Shown here: positions 1 to 12,590 of the stretch, one piece after another
How positions within the stretch are numbered: the stretch's first letter is position 1
How the letters are laid out: each line of letters begins with the position of its first letter
From: Epiperipatus broadwayi
Taxonomy: Eukaryota; Onychophora; Udeonychophora; Euonychophora; Peripatidae
Assembly (NCBI GenBank): GCA_028023455.1
Contig: JAQFVV010012441.1
Coordinates: 5,014,606 to 5,078,605, forward strand
Reading direction: 5' to 3'
Length of the DNA: 64,000 nucleotides
Position numbers and translations under genes: made by a program
The notes under the pieces: generated by a model
The model's input: the letters and a program-made list of their open reading frames with translations, nothing else
The model's database searches: none
What the model was told of the DNA's origin: nothing

Positions 1-144
1 TATTGGGATTGTCTATGTGCTGACTGGTTTTAGAGTTATATATATATATATATAGCAAATACATTGAATTAAATATTGCTTTATGCATTATTATAATAAA
101 GAATGACAATTAGGATATAATATTATCTAAATAGAAATAACTTC

Positions 145-2330
145 AACCTTTGATATTGCCAAAAACTTATCAATTACTACTAATAAAGTTGTTAATCTTT
201 CTGAGATTAAGTTACATAATAGAGAATTAGAAATTCATATTAAAGGTTTTAATTTTATTAGTTTTCATTGCAAAACTATAGTTTTTGATATAATTTTGTC
301 TATTAAATGTAGCAATTTAAATAAGCAGAAAAATAGCATTCAGTGTTTTTTTAAAAAATATATATATTTATTATTTTTAGACATCTTAAAAATTGGTTAA
401 TTGCTGATAATATGATCATTTCTCATGATGACAAAGCTGGCCAGTTTATCATTAGGAAAGGAAGTGAGTTTAAGGAGAAAATTATTAAAGAATTCAGTGT
501 TGAAAGAAATATTGTCATAAAAATTACCTTTTTTTAATTTAAAAAACCACTTTTAGAGTAAATAATTAAAAAAAAAGATCGATTTTTAAAAAAGAAATAA
601 TTTAAAAATACATTGATTTATCGGACAGTGAAATAGAATGTAACACGATAACTTGTTAAAGCATATTTAAATAGTTGTGGCTTCTAGATTAATCACACCT
701 TTACATTATAAGCTATCCATCTTTTAAGTAGTATTTACATAAATGCTATCAAGTAGGCATTAGTAATGCATTTAGAGTGTGCAGTTTTTCCATGTGTAAC
801 ATGGAGAAACAGCACCACATAGTGGGCTAGAATCTTGGTAGTTGTGAGTAGCAGACGACATAAGCTAGATGTGTTTATGGCAATTAGCACCACCTATGTT
901 CTTGGTAGTTGCTGGTAGCAAATGACATAATCTACATGGGCTTATGCATGGCAACTAGTGCCACCAAGTGGGCATATTTTCTGTCAGATGGCTGGTGGAA
1001 GGTTCCTGTACATACACATGGTGAAAAGCACCACTTAGCGACTGGAAGAAACATTTATGATTTTGAGCCCCCTACCCTATATAGGTCTGTGTTCTGGCAC
1101 AGAAAAAGTGCCTCTAGCGGCCATCAAGCACCTCCTACACAACTACCAACCATAAATATATGGTTTTAGAAAAAAGATACTGGTAATGTGATTAAAAGTA
1201 AGTAAATATTTATTATGAAAAAATGGTAATTTTTTTAATAGAGTAGATTATTTAAAATGTTATACTAATGACTTCATAATAGCTATGCTGTTTCTGAATA
1301 TTAAAAAAAAAAACAAATATGATTTTCCTTTAAGATTTATTTTTGATTTTACAGGTAATGTTACTGATCGCATGTCTAGGTTCTTGAATAATTTTTTAAA
1401 TAAATTCCTTTATTTTGGTCATTACACAATTTCTTCTTCTTTTGAGGCTTTTAATAGGATTAATAATTTTAAAATGGAAAATAATTGGGTATGTTGTAGT
1501 TTGGATATTGAGAATATGTATCAATATGTTAATAGATTAGTCAGTATTGATGTCCTTATGTCTATCTTGATTAAAAATGGGTCTTTGTCAAAGAATAAAA
1601 TTAACGTTATTAAAGATTTACATTTATTATTGGATGATTCTATGGAATTTAAGTATAAAGATATTTATTATAAGATTAGTGATGTTAATAGTTTATATTA
1701 TTTCATCTTTAAGTTAATTTGTTCAGTTTATATTAATTATTTGGAAGAGGAAATTATTATTAAGAAAAAATATTTATACTTAAAGTTATTTATTAGATAT
1801 GTTGATGATTCTTAGTTTGTAGTTGAGAATTATAGATTGAAAAGTTGGTAAATGAGTTTAATTATTTTGATCCTTCAATGAAATATGTATATTTTATTAT
1901 ATTTAAATTTTTAGACTTATTGGTAATAAAAAATGTAAACAATAATTGATTGGTATGTAGTCATGATATTAAGAGTAAAAATTTAAGATCTCTAATTAAA
2001 CCTGATAACTACTAGTCTGTATCTCTGAAGAAATTATTGCTATAGAAATCAGACATTAAATAATTCTAATGAGGTAGCTATGTTTCATAAAGGTCAATTA
2101 TATAAAGCTTATTTGAGAATTGGCTACTCTGATAAACTTGTTAAAAGTATTTTATTTAATAGTAATTATTGTAGTAATGTGAAAGATAAAAAAGATGATT
2201 TATTTCTTTGCTTTTTAAATTGTTTTGACCTTTTAAATTGTCTTCTTAAATAATTGTAAGTAAAAATAGAAATTTGTTTGAAAATAAAAAAAACTGCTTG
2301 GAAAAGGAGTATTACATTGAATAATTTATT
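145..2330 (+). pseudogene. Decayed Penelope-like element (reverse transcriptase part)
   Basis: Remnant of a Penelope-like retroelement reverse transcriptase. Around 190-275 the reading VVNLSEIKLHNRELEIHIKG matches the N-terminal block of PLE proteins (NLS, then a KG-F-F motif). At 425-500 a DDKAGQFIIRKGSEF reading matches the conserved DKGG-type block. At 1285-1815 a 176-codon open frame holds the RT core: RFIFDFTG, then SLDIENMYQYV, and at its end the catalytic RYVDD, followed at once by a stop. Downstream to about 2280 broken frames continue the thumb (for example FDPSMKYVYFIIFKFLD near 1865). Stops, frameshifts and an insertion at about 540-1210 make it inactive. The C-terminal GIY-YIG endonuclease is not visible here. 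Clade assignment is by motif memory; the family call is fairly secure, the subfamily unknown. Confidence 0.75.
735..1165. repeat. Degenerate ~70-bp minisatellite inside the PLE remnant
   Basis: Four GCACCAC-like anchors lie at 812, 887, 958 (GTGCCAC) and 1028, spaced 75, 71 and 70 bp. Between them recur CTTGGTAGTTG (834, 901) and GTAGCA-GACATAA-CTA blocks. The units are diverged, so the array is old. It lies in the segment that separates the N-terminal and RT parts of the PLE remnant. The 86-codon ORF here (909-1169) is not treated as a gene. Confidence 0.6.
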
Positions 2331-2429
2331 AAACAATACAAATATGATGACGTTCTACACAAATTTTAAGTGTTGTATAAAGTATATAAGAAAATATAAT
2401 TAAGAGAAATAAATAAAATATAAATCTTT

Positions 2430-4330
2430 GAAATTTGGCAATATAATTTGTTAAAGATGTTCAGAGAATTTTTGTGAGATGGTGATTCCTCAACTTAATG
2501 ACCTTTATTATGGAGTAAAATAATTCACAGCGATGTGTTGTACCAAAAAATGAAATTAGATGACAAGCTGCTTTTTTAAGTATGAATATTTTGATTCTCT
2601 CACAAATTTCCAAAATTTAATTAGAGAATTAAATTTGTGATGCATTCTTAATACCTGTTTGTCTTTCATCTCTAATAACTCCAATTTCCCAGATGCTGTT
2701 TCAACAAGCATTATTTCAGAAATGGGAAACCCATCTTCAATAATATCTCAAATAAATGGGTTCTCAAAATATGCAGATGTTAATTTAAAACTTTTCAAAC
2801 CTACATTTGAAATTTATGCACACTCCTTCCAATTATTCTTTGTATTCATATATTTTTTATTTTTTTGATATTAATTATATTTGCTTTACTTCTGGCAAAA
2901 GATTAAATATTTTGAACTTAAAATCGTGCACAAAAACAAAAATTTAGCTTCAAAACTAAACACAGCCCATGACAAATCATTAGTCATTTTTCTCTTTCTT
3001 TGTAAAGATAAATTTATTAAACGCACATTGATTACGTAAGTAATATTTACTGAGGCTATAACCTCGATAATATGTGTATATCACATTTTATATGCATACT
3101 ATCGAGGTTATAGCCTCAGTAAATATTTCTTTGTAAAGCCAAATTAAGTATTTTCCAAAAGTTCTATAATGTCAATAAGAAGCATTAAGTTAGAAAGCCA
3201 TGTTTCATTTTCTAATTCTGGATTTTTTTTCTTTTTCTTTTAAAAATGTTATGATAGGATTTAAGAGTTATTCAAATCAGCTCAAAACATTTCAAGGTAA
3301 CAACTATCTTATAACAGACTAAAAGTAGATATCACTGTCCAATTCATCTGTTTTCTCATATATCACTTCTAAAATATATTCCCTTGACAGTGTGTTTGAA
3401 TATTTGTTTTAATTAAATTCCCAATTTGCAAAACAATCTATCACACATTTTTATAGTTTAAGTACTTCACTATGTGATGTTCACAGTAATTTATGCAGTG
3501 AAGAGGGACAAAATGTGAAATTTTAGGATTGTTGTTTGAAAGACCAATAAGATCTTGGTTTTTACCTGCCATTACAAAGGCTTGTCAGTTATAACACTTC
3601 CAAATTTGCAATTCATATTTGTTTATTATCTCATCAAGTGCATTTTTGACATCAATTCTGTGGATTGTTTCAGTAAGAGCTAGTAGGTCTAATATTTCTC
3701 TCTTCATATTTACATCTACTAATAAATAGTCCACAACAATAGCCAATTGTGAAACCTTCTGAATTTTTGTAGACCCATCAAGAGATAAACTGAATGCTGT
3801 ATACTTTTCACATCACACATCAAACTATTTTCAACATTTTTACTAATTTAACTAATAGGAAACTCATCATAACATAGGAACTTGAGTGATCAATTTATGC
3901 ACATTTGTATTCCCTAGATCCAAAATTTTGACATCTTCTAAGTTTTTTTAAAAAGAAATTCTCCTCGATGTAGATAGTTGGGCTTGATCAGTAGTCCAAT
4001 CTACTTAAAAAACTAGCTTTGTTGGCTCTCTCCTCTTTGTCATCCTCATGGCTAAAAGAAGTTAAGAGTATTTGCTGCTTATGAAGACCTGATTGCAATG
4101 ATTTATGTTTCTCTGTTAGCCATTTTGTATTGTGTGGATATCAAGTTGAAAAGCGGAAATGTCTTACTTCTAGCTTTGTAATTTGGACTTGTAACTTCAC
4201 AAATAAGACAACAACTTTCCATTATTACCAAAAAAACACAATTTTTTTTCTATCCATTCTTTCTAAAAGCTTTATTTTCTTGTTCATATTTTCATTTTTT
4301 GATATATTCAGAAGCTATGTTAACAAAAAA
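2430..4330 (-). pseudogene. Decayed hAT transposase (GTF2IRD2/ZBED-like)
   Basis: Read on the minus strand from about 4330 down. A CLIC zinc-finger-like start is followed by LTEKHKSL and broken HEDDKEE-type text. Next comes the RNase H-like core FSLSLDGSTKIQKVSQLAIV (about 3810-3750), where functional relatives have LDESTD. A DG-type block appears as GKNQDLIGL, then PKISHFVPLHCINYCEHH. Toward the C terminus are ENPFI and DGFPISEIMLVETASGKLELL (about 2770-2670). Last is the hAT dimerisation block FFGTTHRCELFYSIIK with RNHHLT (about 2560-2470). Stops, frameshifts and a 118-bp insert make it a dead copy. The family is recognised from the order of blocks typical of animal hAT proteins related to GTF2IRD2 and ZBED genes; no terminal inverted repeats or 8-bp duplication were found. 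Confidence 0.75.
3008..3125. mobile_element. 118-bp palindromic insert in the hAT pseudogene
   Basis: Perfect 28-nt arms at 3042-3069 and 3100-3127 surround a 30-nt spacer. A 13-bp direct repeat TTTCTTTGTAAAG flanks the insert (2995-3007 and 3126-3138), consistent with a long target-site duplication. It encodes nothing. It is too short to classify; a MITE or a fold-back retro-insertion are both possible, but 13 bp is long for a classical MITE duplication. Confidence 0.6.
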
Positions 4331-4339
4331 TTTAAATAA

Positions 4340-7300
4340 ATTTATGTCCAAAATCTAAAATGTAAACAAAATACATAAATAAATAATTAATTAAAATAAA
4401 AATGGCTAAATATTAATTCTTGTTTTGATAGATTTGGAAATGGTGCAAGAAATTTTTGAAGAAACAGGTATTCTTAAAATAAAATAAGAATAAAAATAAT
4501 TTAGAATAATTAAAAGCAATTTTGGACTATATTTTTCGTTGATATTTTTCTGATAATTGTTAAATGTATATTTCATTATTATTTGCGACCAAAAATGGAA
4601 ACAACAAAACCAAAATCAAGCAAATACAAACTAGTTTTATTTAATTTTTTTTTTATATTTTATTTAATTGTTTAAAAAAATATGGAACTCTAAGTGCACT
4701 AAAGATAAATAATTAAAATATTTTTTTTAACCTGTACACAAATCTTTAGAAAGCTTACACCGACATCTTGGAAAAATTACACACTATACACACTATAAAC
4801 AAATTAAAATTGTAGATTTAATAAACATCTCCATACTTCCCCATTCTTTTTAATTACATATAAATAAAGATATAATAAAAGACAAATGATCCCCAAGATG
4901 CATTTCATGCTGAACCAGCTTAATAAAACGATCTGCATACCAGATTTTTTGAAAAAATATAAAATAGGACATTTAGTTACTAGGAAAACTACGATAATAT
5001 ACAACCAGAAAATTGTATTAATCATAAATATAAATATAATCATTCCATATTAATGTCCAGTTGATCAATATATTTGAAAATAGTATGTACATACGCATAC
5101 ATGGTGCAATTTGTAATAAAATAGATAACAAAATGTTTGATAAAAATTTCTATCATATCATAAATGTTTGTATAATTAGAAAGAAAGTCAGAAATAATAA
5201 AAATAAAATCGGATTTTAATGAGAGTTGCACTTAGAGTCGCATTGAACAACCCTTGATATATGCTATTACCAATTTTGTAATATAATAAGATTATCATCT
5301 TTATAACTAAATACTAAATTTCTATAACATTCACCCAATAAATAATAATTTAAAAGAATGTACAGACATGCAATTATAATTGCCTTTATTTATTGTAGAT
5401 AATTAATATATTTGTACATTTCGAACTAGCTTAGATATAAAAATTTTATTCAAAATAACTATTGCAAAGAATTAACAAAATAATTGTGATGATCTTTTAA
5501 TTACTTATTAAATATCTAGCAATACCAAACCTATTAATTTGTTATGTTAAAAGTATATACCTAGTTTAAATGACAATATATTGGATTTACCATAAACATT
5601 AATTATACAAACACGAATCTCATCGTTTAATTCCCAGACTGTTTTATGACTATTTGATATAAATTATATGGTATATAAGTTAATATATGACTATTATCTG
5701 TCGAAATGATCACTAAAGCAAGTTTTTTTTTAAATGACTTTAAAATATATTAACAATGAATATATAAAAAAAAATGACAAAAAGACAATAAACATTTGAA
5801 ACATATACTATAATCAAATATTATGGGAAGTAATCTAAGTTGAAATTGATATTAATAAGATAGGTATGTATATATAAAAATTCACCTATGGAATGTTTAA
5901 TATATTCACGTGAGATGGAAAATGTTATTACACATATACACTCTTTGATATATACAAGAAAGTTAATGACACTTTTCTAGTCTTCATAATAAAATTATTA
6001 ATTGAAATGAAATATAATAATCATAAGTTGGTTATTTGTTCACATAACCTTTCAAATAAAATACCAATGAATAATTACTATAATATAGTTCATTTAGATT
6101 TTCAGTACTTAGAAGGTATATACTCAAAAATAATTTATGGTTAACAATTAAGAGAATAATATTTGAAATTAAAATTTAAATTGATAAAATTTAAGACATA
6201 AATTTAAATTCCTTGTATTTCACATATATTAAAAAAATAAACGATTTTTTAACTTACAATGCAGTAATTAATTATATTTATAAGCATTGTACAATTAAAT
6301 ACATCAATAAAAACATAGCAACATACAACCTGATTCTAATTAAACATACTCCTGTATAATATTTGAGTAACATAATAGGTCCAATATATCTTCTGCAAGT
6401 TACAATTTAATGATGCTTATTAATTTAATCCAAGTAAAACTGTCATAAACAAGCAGCCAAAATAATGCATATTTTGTTAATTTCAATATTTTTCAAATAT
6501 TCAATTTTATCTTTTGTGTTGCAGGTGTTCAATGAACACTATAATGACGTCATGAATGAGTAGATACATATCTCCATCTGTGATGATATTCCATATAAAT
6601 AAACTGATTTAAAACCTGAGTTCAAATACTTCATTGACAGTATAAAATTATATCTGCAGATGAAAACAATTTATTTACCCATGTTATTGAAACATTTTGT
6701 TCATGTGTGATATCCATTTTTTGGTAGGGTACTTTCTGATTCCTTTAACAAATTTTCAGTAAACTGTTCAGTTTTTCTGGACAGATATAATCCTTCTTAA
6801 CCCATCATTTTATAGTTAGTAAGCAGAGACTTTTTAAAATAAAAAAAAAGCTTAGGCTTGTATCTATGAAGGTCATAACCCCAGTAAGTGAATTTGAATC
6901 ATTCAGTCCCTTTTATAACCTTGCATAATTGACCTCATTAATGACAAAGGTTACACTCTTGCTTTAGTTTTATACTGGAATCAGCTTGCATTCCACATTT
7001 AAAATTACATTTACAACAAAATAATAAAATGAATATATATATATAATCATTAGATACATCATGTAAACATAACAACAAACACATTTAAGACATTAAATAT
7101 GCATCTATATTGCTTATAATTCATTATATATATATGCAATAACCAAAATACATATAATAAAAAAATAATTTTGTTAAAAAAAACATAAACTTTATAATTT
7201 ATATGTATTTTAAATGAATAAAATTAATTTATAATTTCATGTTGCAATAATAATAATAACACATTTCTTGCTTTAATCTTTCATTGTCATAGAAACCTAT

Positions 7301-7340
7301 TTCAATGCTCTTGGATAATACATTGCTACTAAAATCAACT
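4340..7340. other. A+T-rich DNA without recognisable features
   Basis: Only short open frames of 60-80 codons, rich in I, L, F, K and N as expected from composition. I see no splice-bounded coding block, repeat or RNA gene. Confidence 0.6.
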
Positions 7341-7349
7341 AAGAATAAA

Positions 7350-7390
7350 CACACACACTCACACACACACACACATATATATATATATAC
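7350..7390. repeat. (CA)n(TA)n microsatellite
   Basis: A run of CA dinucleotides, interrupted once by CT, changes into TA dinucleotides. The same compound CA-TA type recurs at 24034, 33494 and 48776. Confidence 0.9.
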
Positions 7391-7497
7391 TTGATATTTT
7401 ATCACATACTCAAATTACATCAAATTTCAGTTGGCACAATATATGTGTATATATATAAAAGCAGTCAACATTTAAACAATACCAATTTTATGTAAAT

Positions 7498-7917
7498 GAG
7501 GCATTTATTTTATATAGTGCTATGTTTATAAATTGTAATAAACTAAAAATCAGCCTTCAAGCTAATGTACATGCACTTTTTATGAATATTAATACTAATA
7601 AATGAATACTTTCACTTCAAACACAAGATAAAGTCTTTTCAAAAGAATAGAATGAATCCATCTATTCTTTCAACCCAAATGCTTATATATCGGCAAATAG
7701 TAAAAAGTAATTTAAAGTGAATCATTTATCCTCACACTTTCATTTTCAGTACTTAAGATATGCCCATATATAAGCATTTGGGTTGAAAGAATAGATGGAT
7801 TCATTCTATTCTTTTGAAAATACTTTATCTTGTGTTGGAAGTGAAAGTATTCATTTATTAGTATTAATATTCATAAAAAGCACATGTACGTTAGCTTGAA
7901 AGGCTGATCTGTAGTTT
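7498..7917. mobile_element. 420-bp foldback element with 20-bp flanking direct repeats
   Basis: Arms of about 151 bp (7540-7690 and 7766-7917) are near-perfect inverted copies around a 75-bp spacer. An identical 20-bp direct repeat lies immediately outside (7478-7497 and 7918-7937), which looks like a target-site duplication. No coding capacity and no hammerhead core were found. The long duplication argues against ordinary MITEs and fits a target-primed retro-insertion, but this is inference. Confidence 0.7.
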
Positions 7918-7996
7918 AATACCAATTTTATGTAAATACTTTAGAGAAAAGATTTAACCAGTATCATATGTATGTTGAATTTTTATAATAGTCAAA

Positions 7997-8318
7997 CAAT
8001 TTTGCTTTTTGATTATAGAGGGACCTCTCAAACCTCGACATAAGATGCCAATTTTATAAAGATAAAAACAATCATCTCATCTTTAACCTAAACCAATCTG
8101 AACCATCTAGATTTGAAAGCATGAAGCTATTATTCTCTTCACTTTTTATGTCCACCATTTACTTCACACATTAATTTGCATAAAAGCTTGCAATTTACAG
8201 TGAGTCAATATAAATGGGAATTTAAGTTAAAGATAAGACAGCCATTCTTATCTTTATAGAAGTCGCTGTCTTGTGTCAAGGTTTGACAGGTTCTTCTATA
8301 GTCAAAAAAACAACATTG
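7997..8318. repeat. Foldback repeat
   Basis: Inverted arms of about 92 bp at 7997-8088 and 8226-8318 with moderate divergence and a ~137-bp spacer. It lies 60 bp after the previous foldback. No ORF and no ribozyme core recognised. Confidence 0.65.
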
Positions 8319-9843
8319 TTTTATTATTATAAATGTTCAAGGCACATATGATAAAGGGTAAAGCCTTTTTCTAAAAGTTTTACATATTTCCTATGCACTT
8401 AATAAATAATCATAACTTCACATTAGTTTATATAATATCAATATTAATAATAATCAATAATCTCAGTCTATTTGCAAGGTAACCACACTTAAACAATAAA
8501 CATGGAAAACGACTTTTATATGCTTGTATTGACACTAAAGATTGCAATTTGATTACAAAGAATGAAATTATTAATTCAATGAAGTTTAAATAAACCTCAT
8601 TATACATGTAAAAATAACCTAGTCTAAATGCAGGCTAACAAATAGTCAACTATAAATATTCAAATTGCAATAATAACATTCAAGCTGAAATTACAATTTT
8701 CAAACTGCAAATATAACTTTCAATCTCCAACTATGTATTACTTACACATTATGAAACTAAATGTGTTTCTTTTGAACTTTTCACTAATTATGGCCATCGA
8801 CTCGAGCCCACGTTTCAACGTCATTTATTCGTAAAGCAATGATGCCAAGTAAAAGGTCAAGGAAGCTTGGAACATTTCCAAAAGTAATTATGCCATCAAT
8901 CTTGCATTCCCCTTTCTAAAAAATGGCTTGCTCTAACTAATTAATGCACTATGTAAATGATATGCTAATTGATTAGCTTTTAAACGGGATCTTATTCCTT
9001 TACCTCTGTTACAAGAATTGCTGAATCTATGAAAATTATCTTCCGAAAGCATGCTAAGCACTATAGTATTTTTAGTCTTAATAAAGGTTTGCTCTTAATA
9101 CAGTTTTTGTATTTGTATATATAATATTGTATGTATGTTAAACCATAAAATAAAAAAAAATAAAATAACTTCTAGCAGTCATAGGGGAGAACTGCTTTAT
9201 TTCAAGTTTGTTATAAACTGTTTTAAATCTGAATCAAATTTAGTTTTAATTTCGTTTGAAGACAATGAAGAAATTTGATTCCAATTTTTTGAAGCAGTAT
9301 CATTATTTATATTGACATATATTACACGCACAGAACATAAACGTCTAAGGAAGTAATTTTTTTTCTGTATTAAAAAAGAAGATAAAAATAATTTAATATG
9401 CTTTAGGGAGCAATCTAGTCTTCATATATTTTGTGCGTATTAGTTTGATGCTCAATAAAAAAATGTAATCTCAATCTCAAATGTGGAAAGACACACCCAT
9501 ATTTCTTTTTGAAGTATACATACCCCGATTAATTGCAACTTTTTTAAGAGTCTTTATTTTGATTTGCCTATGATAAACTTATATTTTTTGTTTATCTCAA
9601 AATAAATGCAATATTTCCAATAAATAAGTATTATTATTACCTTTATCGTTATGTTATTTATAAGCTATATAAAACTATAAACTAGAAAAAAATGACGAGA
9701 TTAATGGAATTTTTTTTTAGATACCTATAAAGTTTCTGATTTCGCTATAGAGCTGTATGTATTGAAACAGTACGGTATTGATATTTTTTCCTCATAATTT
9801 CAGAATAAAACATCAGTAATCTAAAATATTTACAATTGATTCT
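8319..9843. other. A+T-rich DNA without recognisable features
   Basis: No long ORF, repeat array or RNA gene. Poly-A and poly-T runs only. Confidence 0.6.
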
Positions 9844-10490
<647 letters not shown>

Positions 10491-10742
10491 ACCATCTGTC
10501 TATTAATGTATGTATTTTGATTTATCTATCTGCCTGATTGTATAATGAAATATTTTTGCAGCTAATCCTTAATCTATTTAACTATCTATCAATGTATCCA
10601 TTCATTCATTCATTCATTATTTATCCATCCATATATCTAAATATCTACCTATTTATAAATATTTATTCCATTCATTTAATTAACAATCTATCTACCAATA
10701 TGACAATATGTCTAGCTATAGTTCTCTCTCTCTCTCTCTCTC

Positions 10743-10801
<59 letters not shown>

Positions 10802-11079
10802 TCCGATCTATCAACTTACTACCCATTCAGCTATCTACTTATGCATTATTTCATTATGTATACAGCCTTTTAATAGTATACTTACTTAGCTAACTAATTA
10901 TTTATTTGTCAATTCACCTGCTTGCCAGTTTATCTATATATTTATTCAACTATCTATTCTCTATGCATTTCTTTTCTACTCAGTCATTCATTTGTTCATA
11001 TTTACATTCATCCGTACATTATTTTTTATCTCTCTGTGTATGTATATATTAATTAGAAAAAATATTATAAGCAATATAT
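10491..11079. repeat. Degenerate ATCT-rich flank with (TC)n(TA)n tract
   Basis: Decayed ATCT/ATTC-type repeats continue past the main array. A (TC)n run at 10723-10745 is joined to a (TA)n run at 10747-10799. No gene seen. Confidence 0.75.
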
Positions 11080-12590
11080 AATATATACAAATAAGCAAGT
11101 AAATAATAATTGCAGTGAAACAAAATAAGCATAAAATAAATTTATTAATCTGCTAAGCCAGGCTTTTGACACATAGAGTCTTTGTCAAAGCATGACTAAG
11201 AGAGAGCAAAATGTATTGGCATTTCCACCTGCATGTGGAGGCAATTAAATTGCATATTGACTTTAGTAAATTTGCATATTTGCATTATAAGAGCTGTAAG
11301 AGCAAATTGACAAAGCTATGTATGTATTATCAAATTAAACAACCAATGTTTATTGAGGGGAATGCTATTCACTCTAATGTTTATCACATTGACAAAATTG
11401 ATTATATGTTAAGCTTCCTTGACTTTTTGTTTCCTGTGATTGCTTTCAAGGCAAACGTTTTTAATGGCAGTAAGTATAAAAGAGTGGCCTACATTTTTTC
11501 ATAGTCAATAATTACTGAGCTATGTGAAAAGTTAGATTTAGCTGTTATAAAGGTAGATGTGTTGAGATATTCTATATTTCAAATTGACATGTGTTTCACC
11601 ACATTATATATTGTTGCAAGATAGGCAATCTAAGGCATATACCAGCTTTGCTTCACATTTATTACTAATTTTGTCTTTATTGTTGTTGACGAGTCTGTTG
11701 AGGAATAGAGTGTTTCTAAAGTTTAAGTCCTTAGATAGAATTGGCATTAATTTTGAATGTATGTTGGCATTATGTGGCATATTAATCTTAGGTTTGGAGT
11801 TAGAAGAGTTAGCATATTTATGTCTAATGTTGAATTTCTTAATTTATTTGTTCAACACAGTGGCAGAATATTCAATGCTAATCAAATCATTTCTGTAAGT
11901 TTCTATTTTTAGTATCAATTTATAAATTTACAGAGTTTATAGTTTCTAGACTCATCAGTAAATTTAAGAACAAAAATTAGTAATGAAAACAAAATGTAGC
12001 TAACAAATGCCTTAGACTACCTATCTTGCAATTATATATATATATATATGATGGTAAAATGTATATCAATTTCAAATCTAGAATATTTCAACATATCTAC
12101 CTTTATAACAGAGTTAAATCCAACACTTTATATAGTTCAGTATTCATTGCCAATGAGAAGATTACAAACAATTCTTTTATACCTACTGTCGTTTAAGATT
12201 TTTTGCCTTGAAAGCAATCACAGGAAATGGAATCAAGGAAGCTTGGCACATAACAAATTCTATCATTGTGATAAACATTAGAGCCAATAGTATTCCCCTA
12301 AGTAAACATTGGTCATTCAATTTGACAACTTGGGTGGACCTTCGTCAGTTTGCTCCAACAGTTTTTAAAATGCAAAGATTCAGATATATTAAAAAGCAAT
12401 GCCTGATTTAATTACCTATGCATGCAGGGCAAAATGCCAATATATTTTACTAACTCCTTCTCACTCATGCTTTGACAAAGACACTCCATGTTGAAAGCCT
12501 GGCTTAGCAGATTAATACATTTATTTTATGCTTATTTTGTCTCATTATAAATATCATTTACTTGTTTATATGTATATTGTAACACTACAT
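11080..12590. repeat. 1.5-kb inverted repeat
   Basis: Arms of roughly 640 bp (about 11080-11720 and 11940-12590) are clearly inverted copies; for example 11139-11167 matches the complement of 12495-12523, and the block near 11336-11480 matches the complement of about 12170-12320. Divergence is greater than in the 15.1-kb palindrome, so the element is older. At the inner arm ends are remnants resembling hammerhead cores: TTGACGAGTC at 11686-11695 on the plus strand, and CTGATGAGTC followed by GAAAC on the minus strand (11942-11958), both lacking a complete stem II. The open frames inside (97, 104, 77 codons) are not similar to anything I know. A pair of inverted Penelope-type terminal repeats is the best guess. 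Confidence 0.65.

Noticed and set aside
909-1169. 86-codon ORF
   Set aside because: Lies within the degenerate ~70-bp minisatellite; the reading has no protein-like conservation between units.
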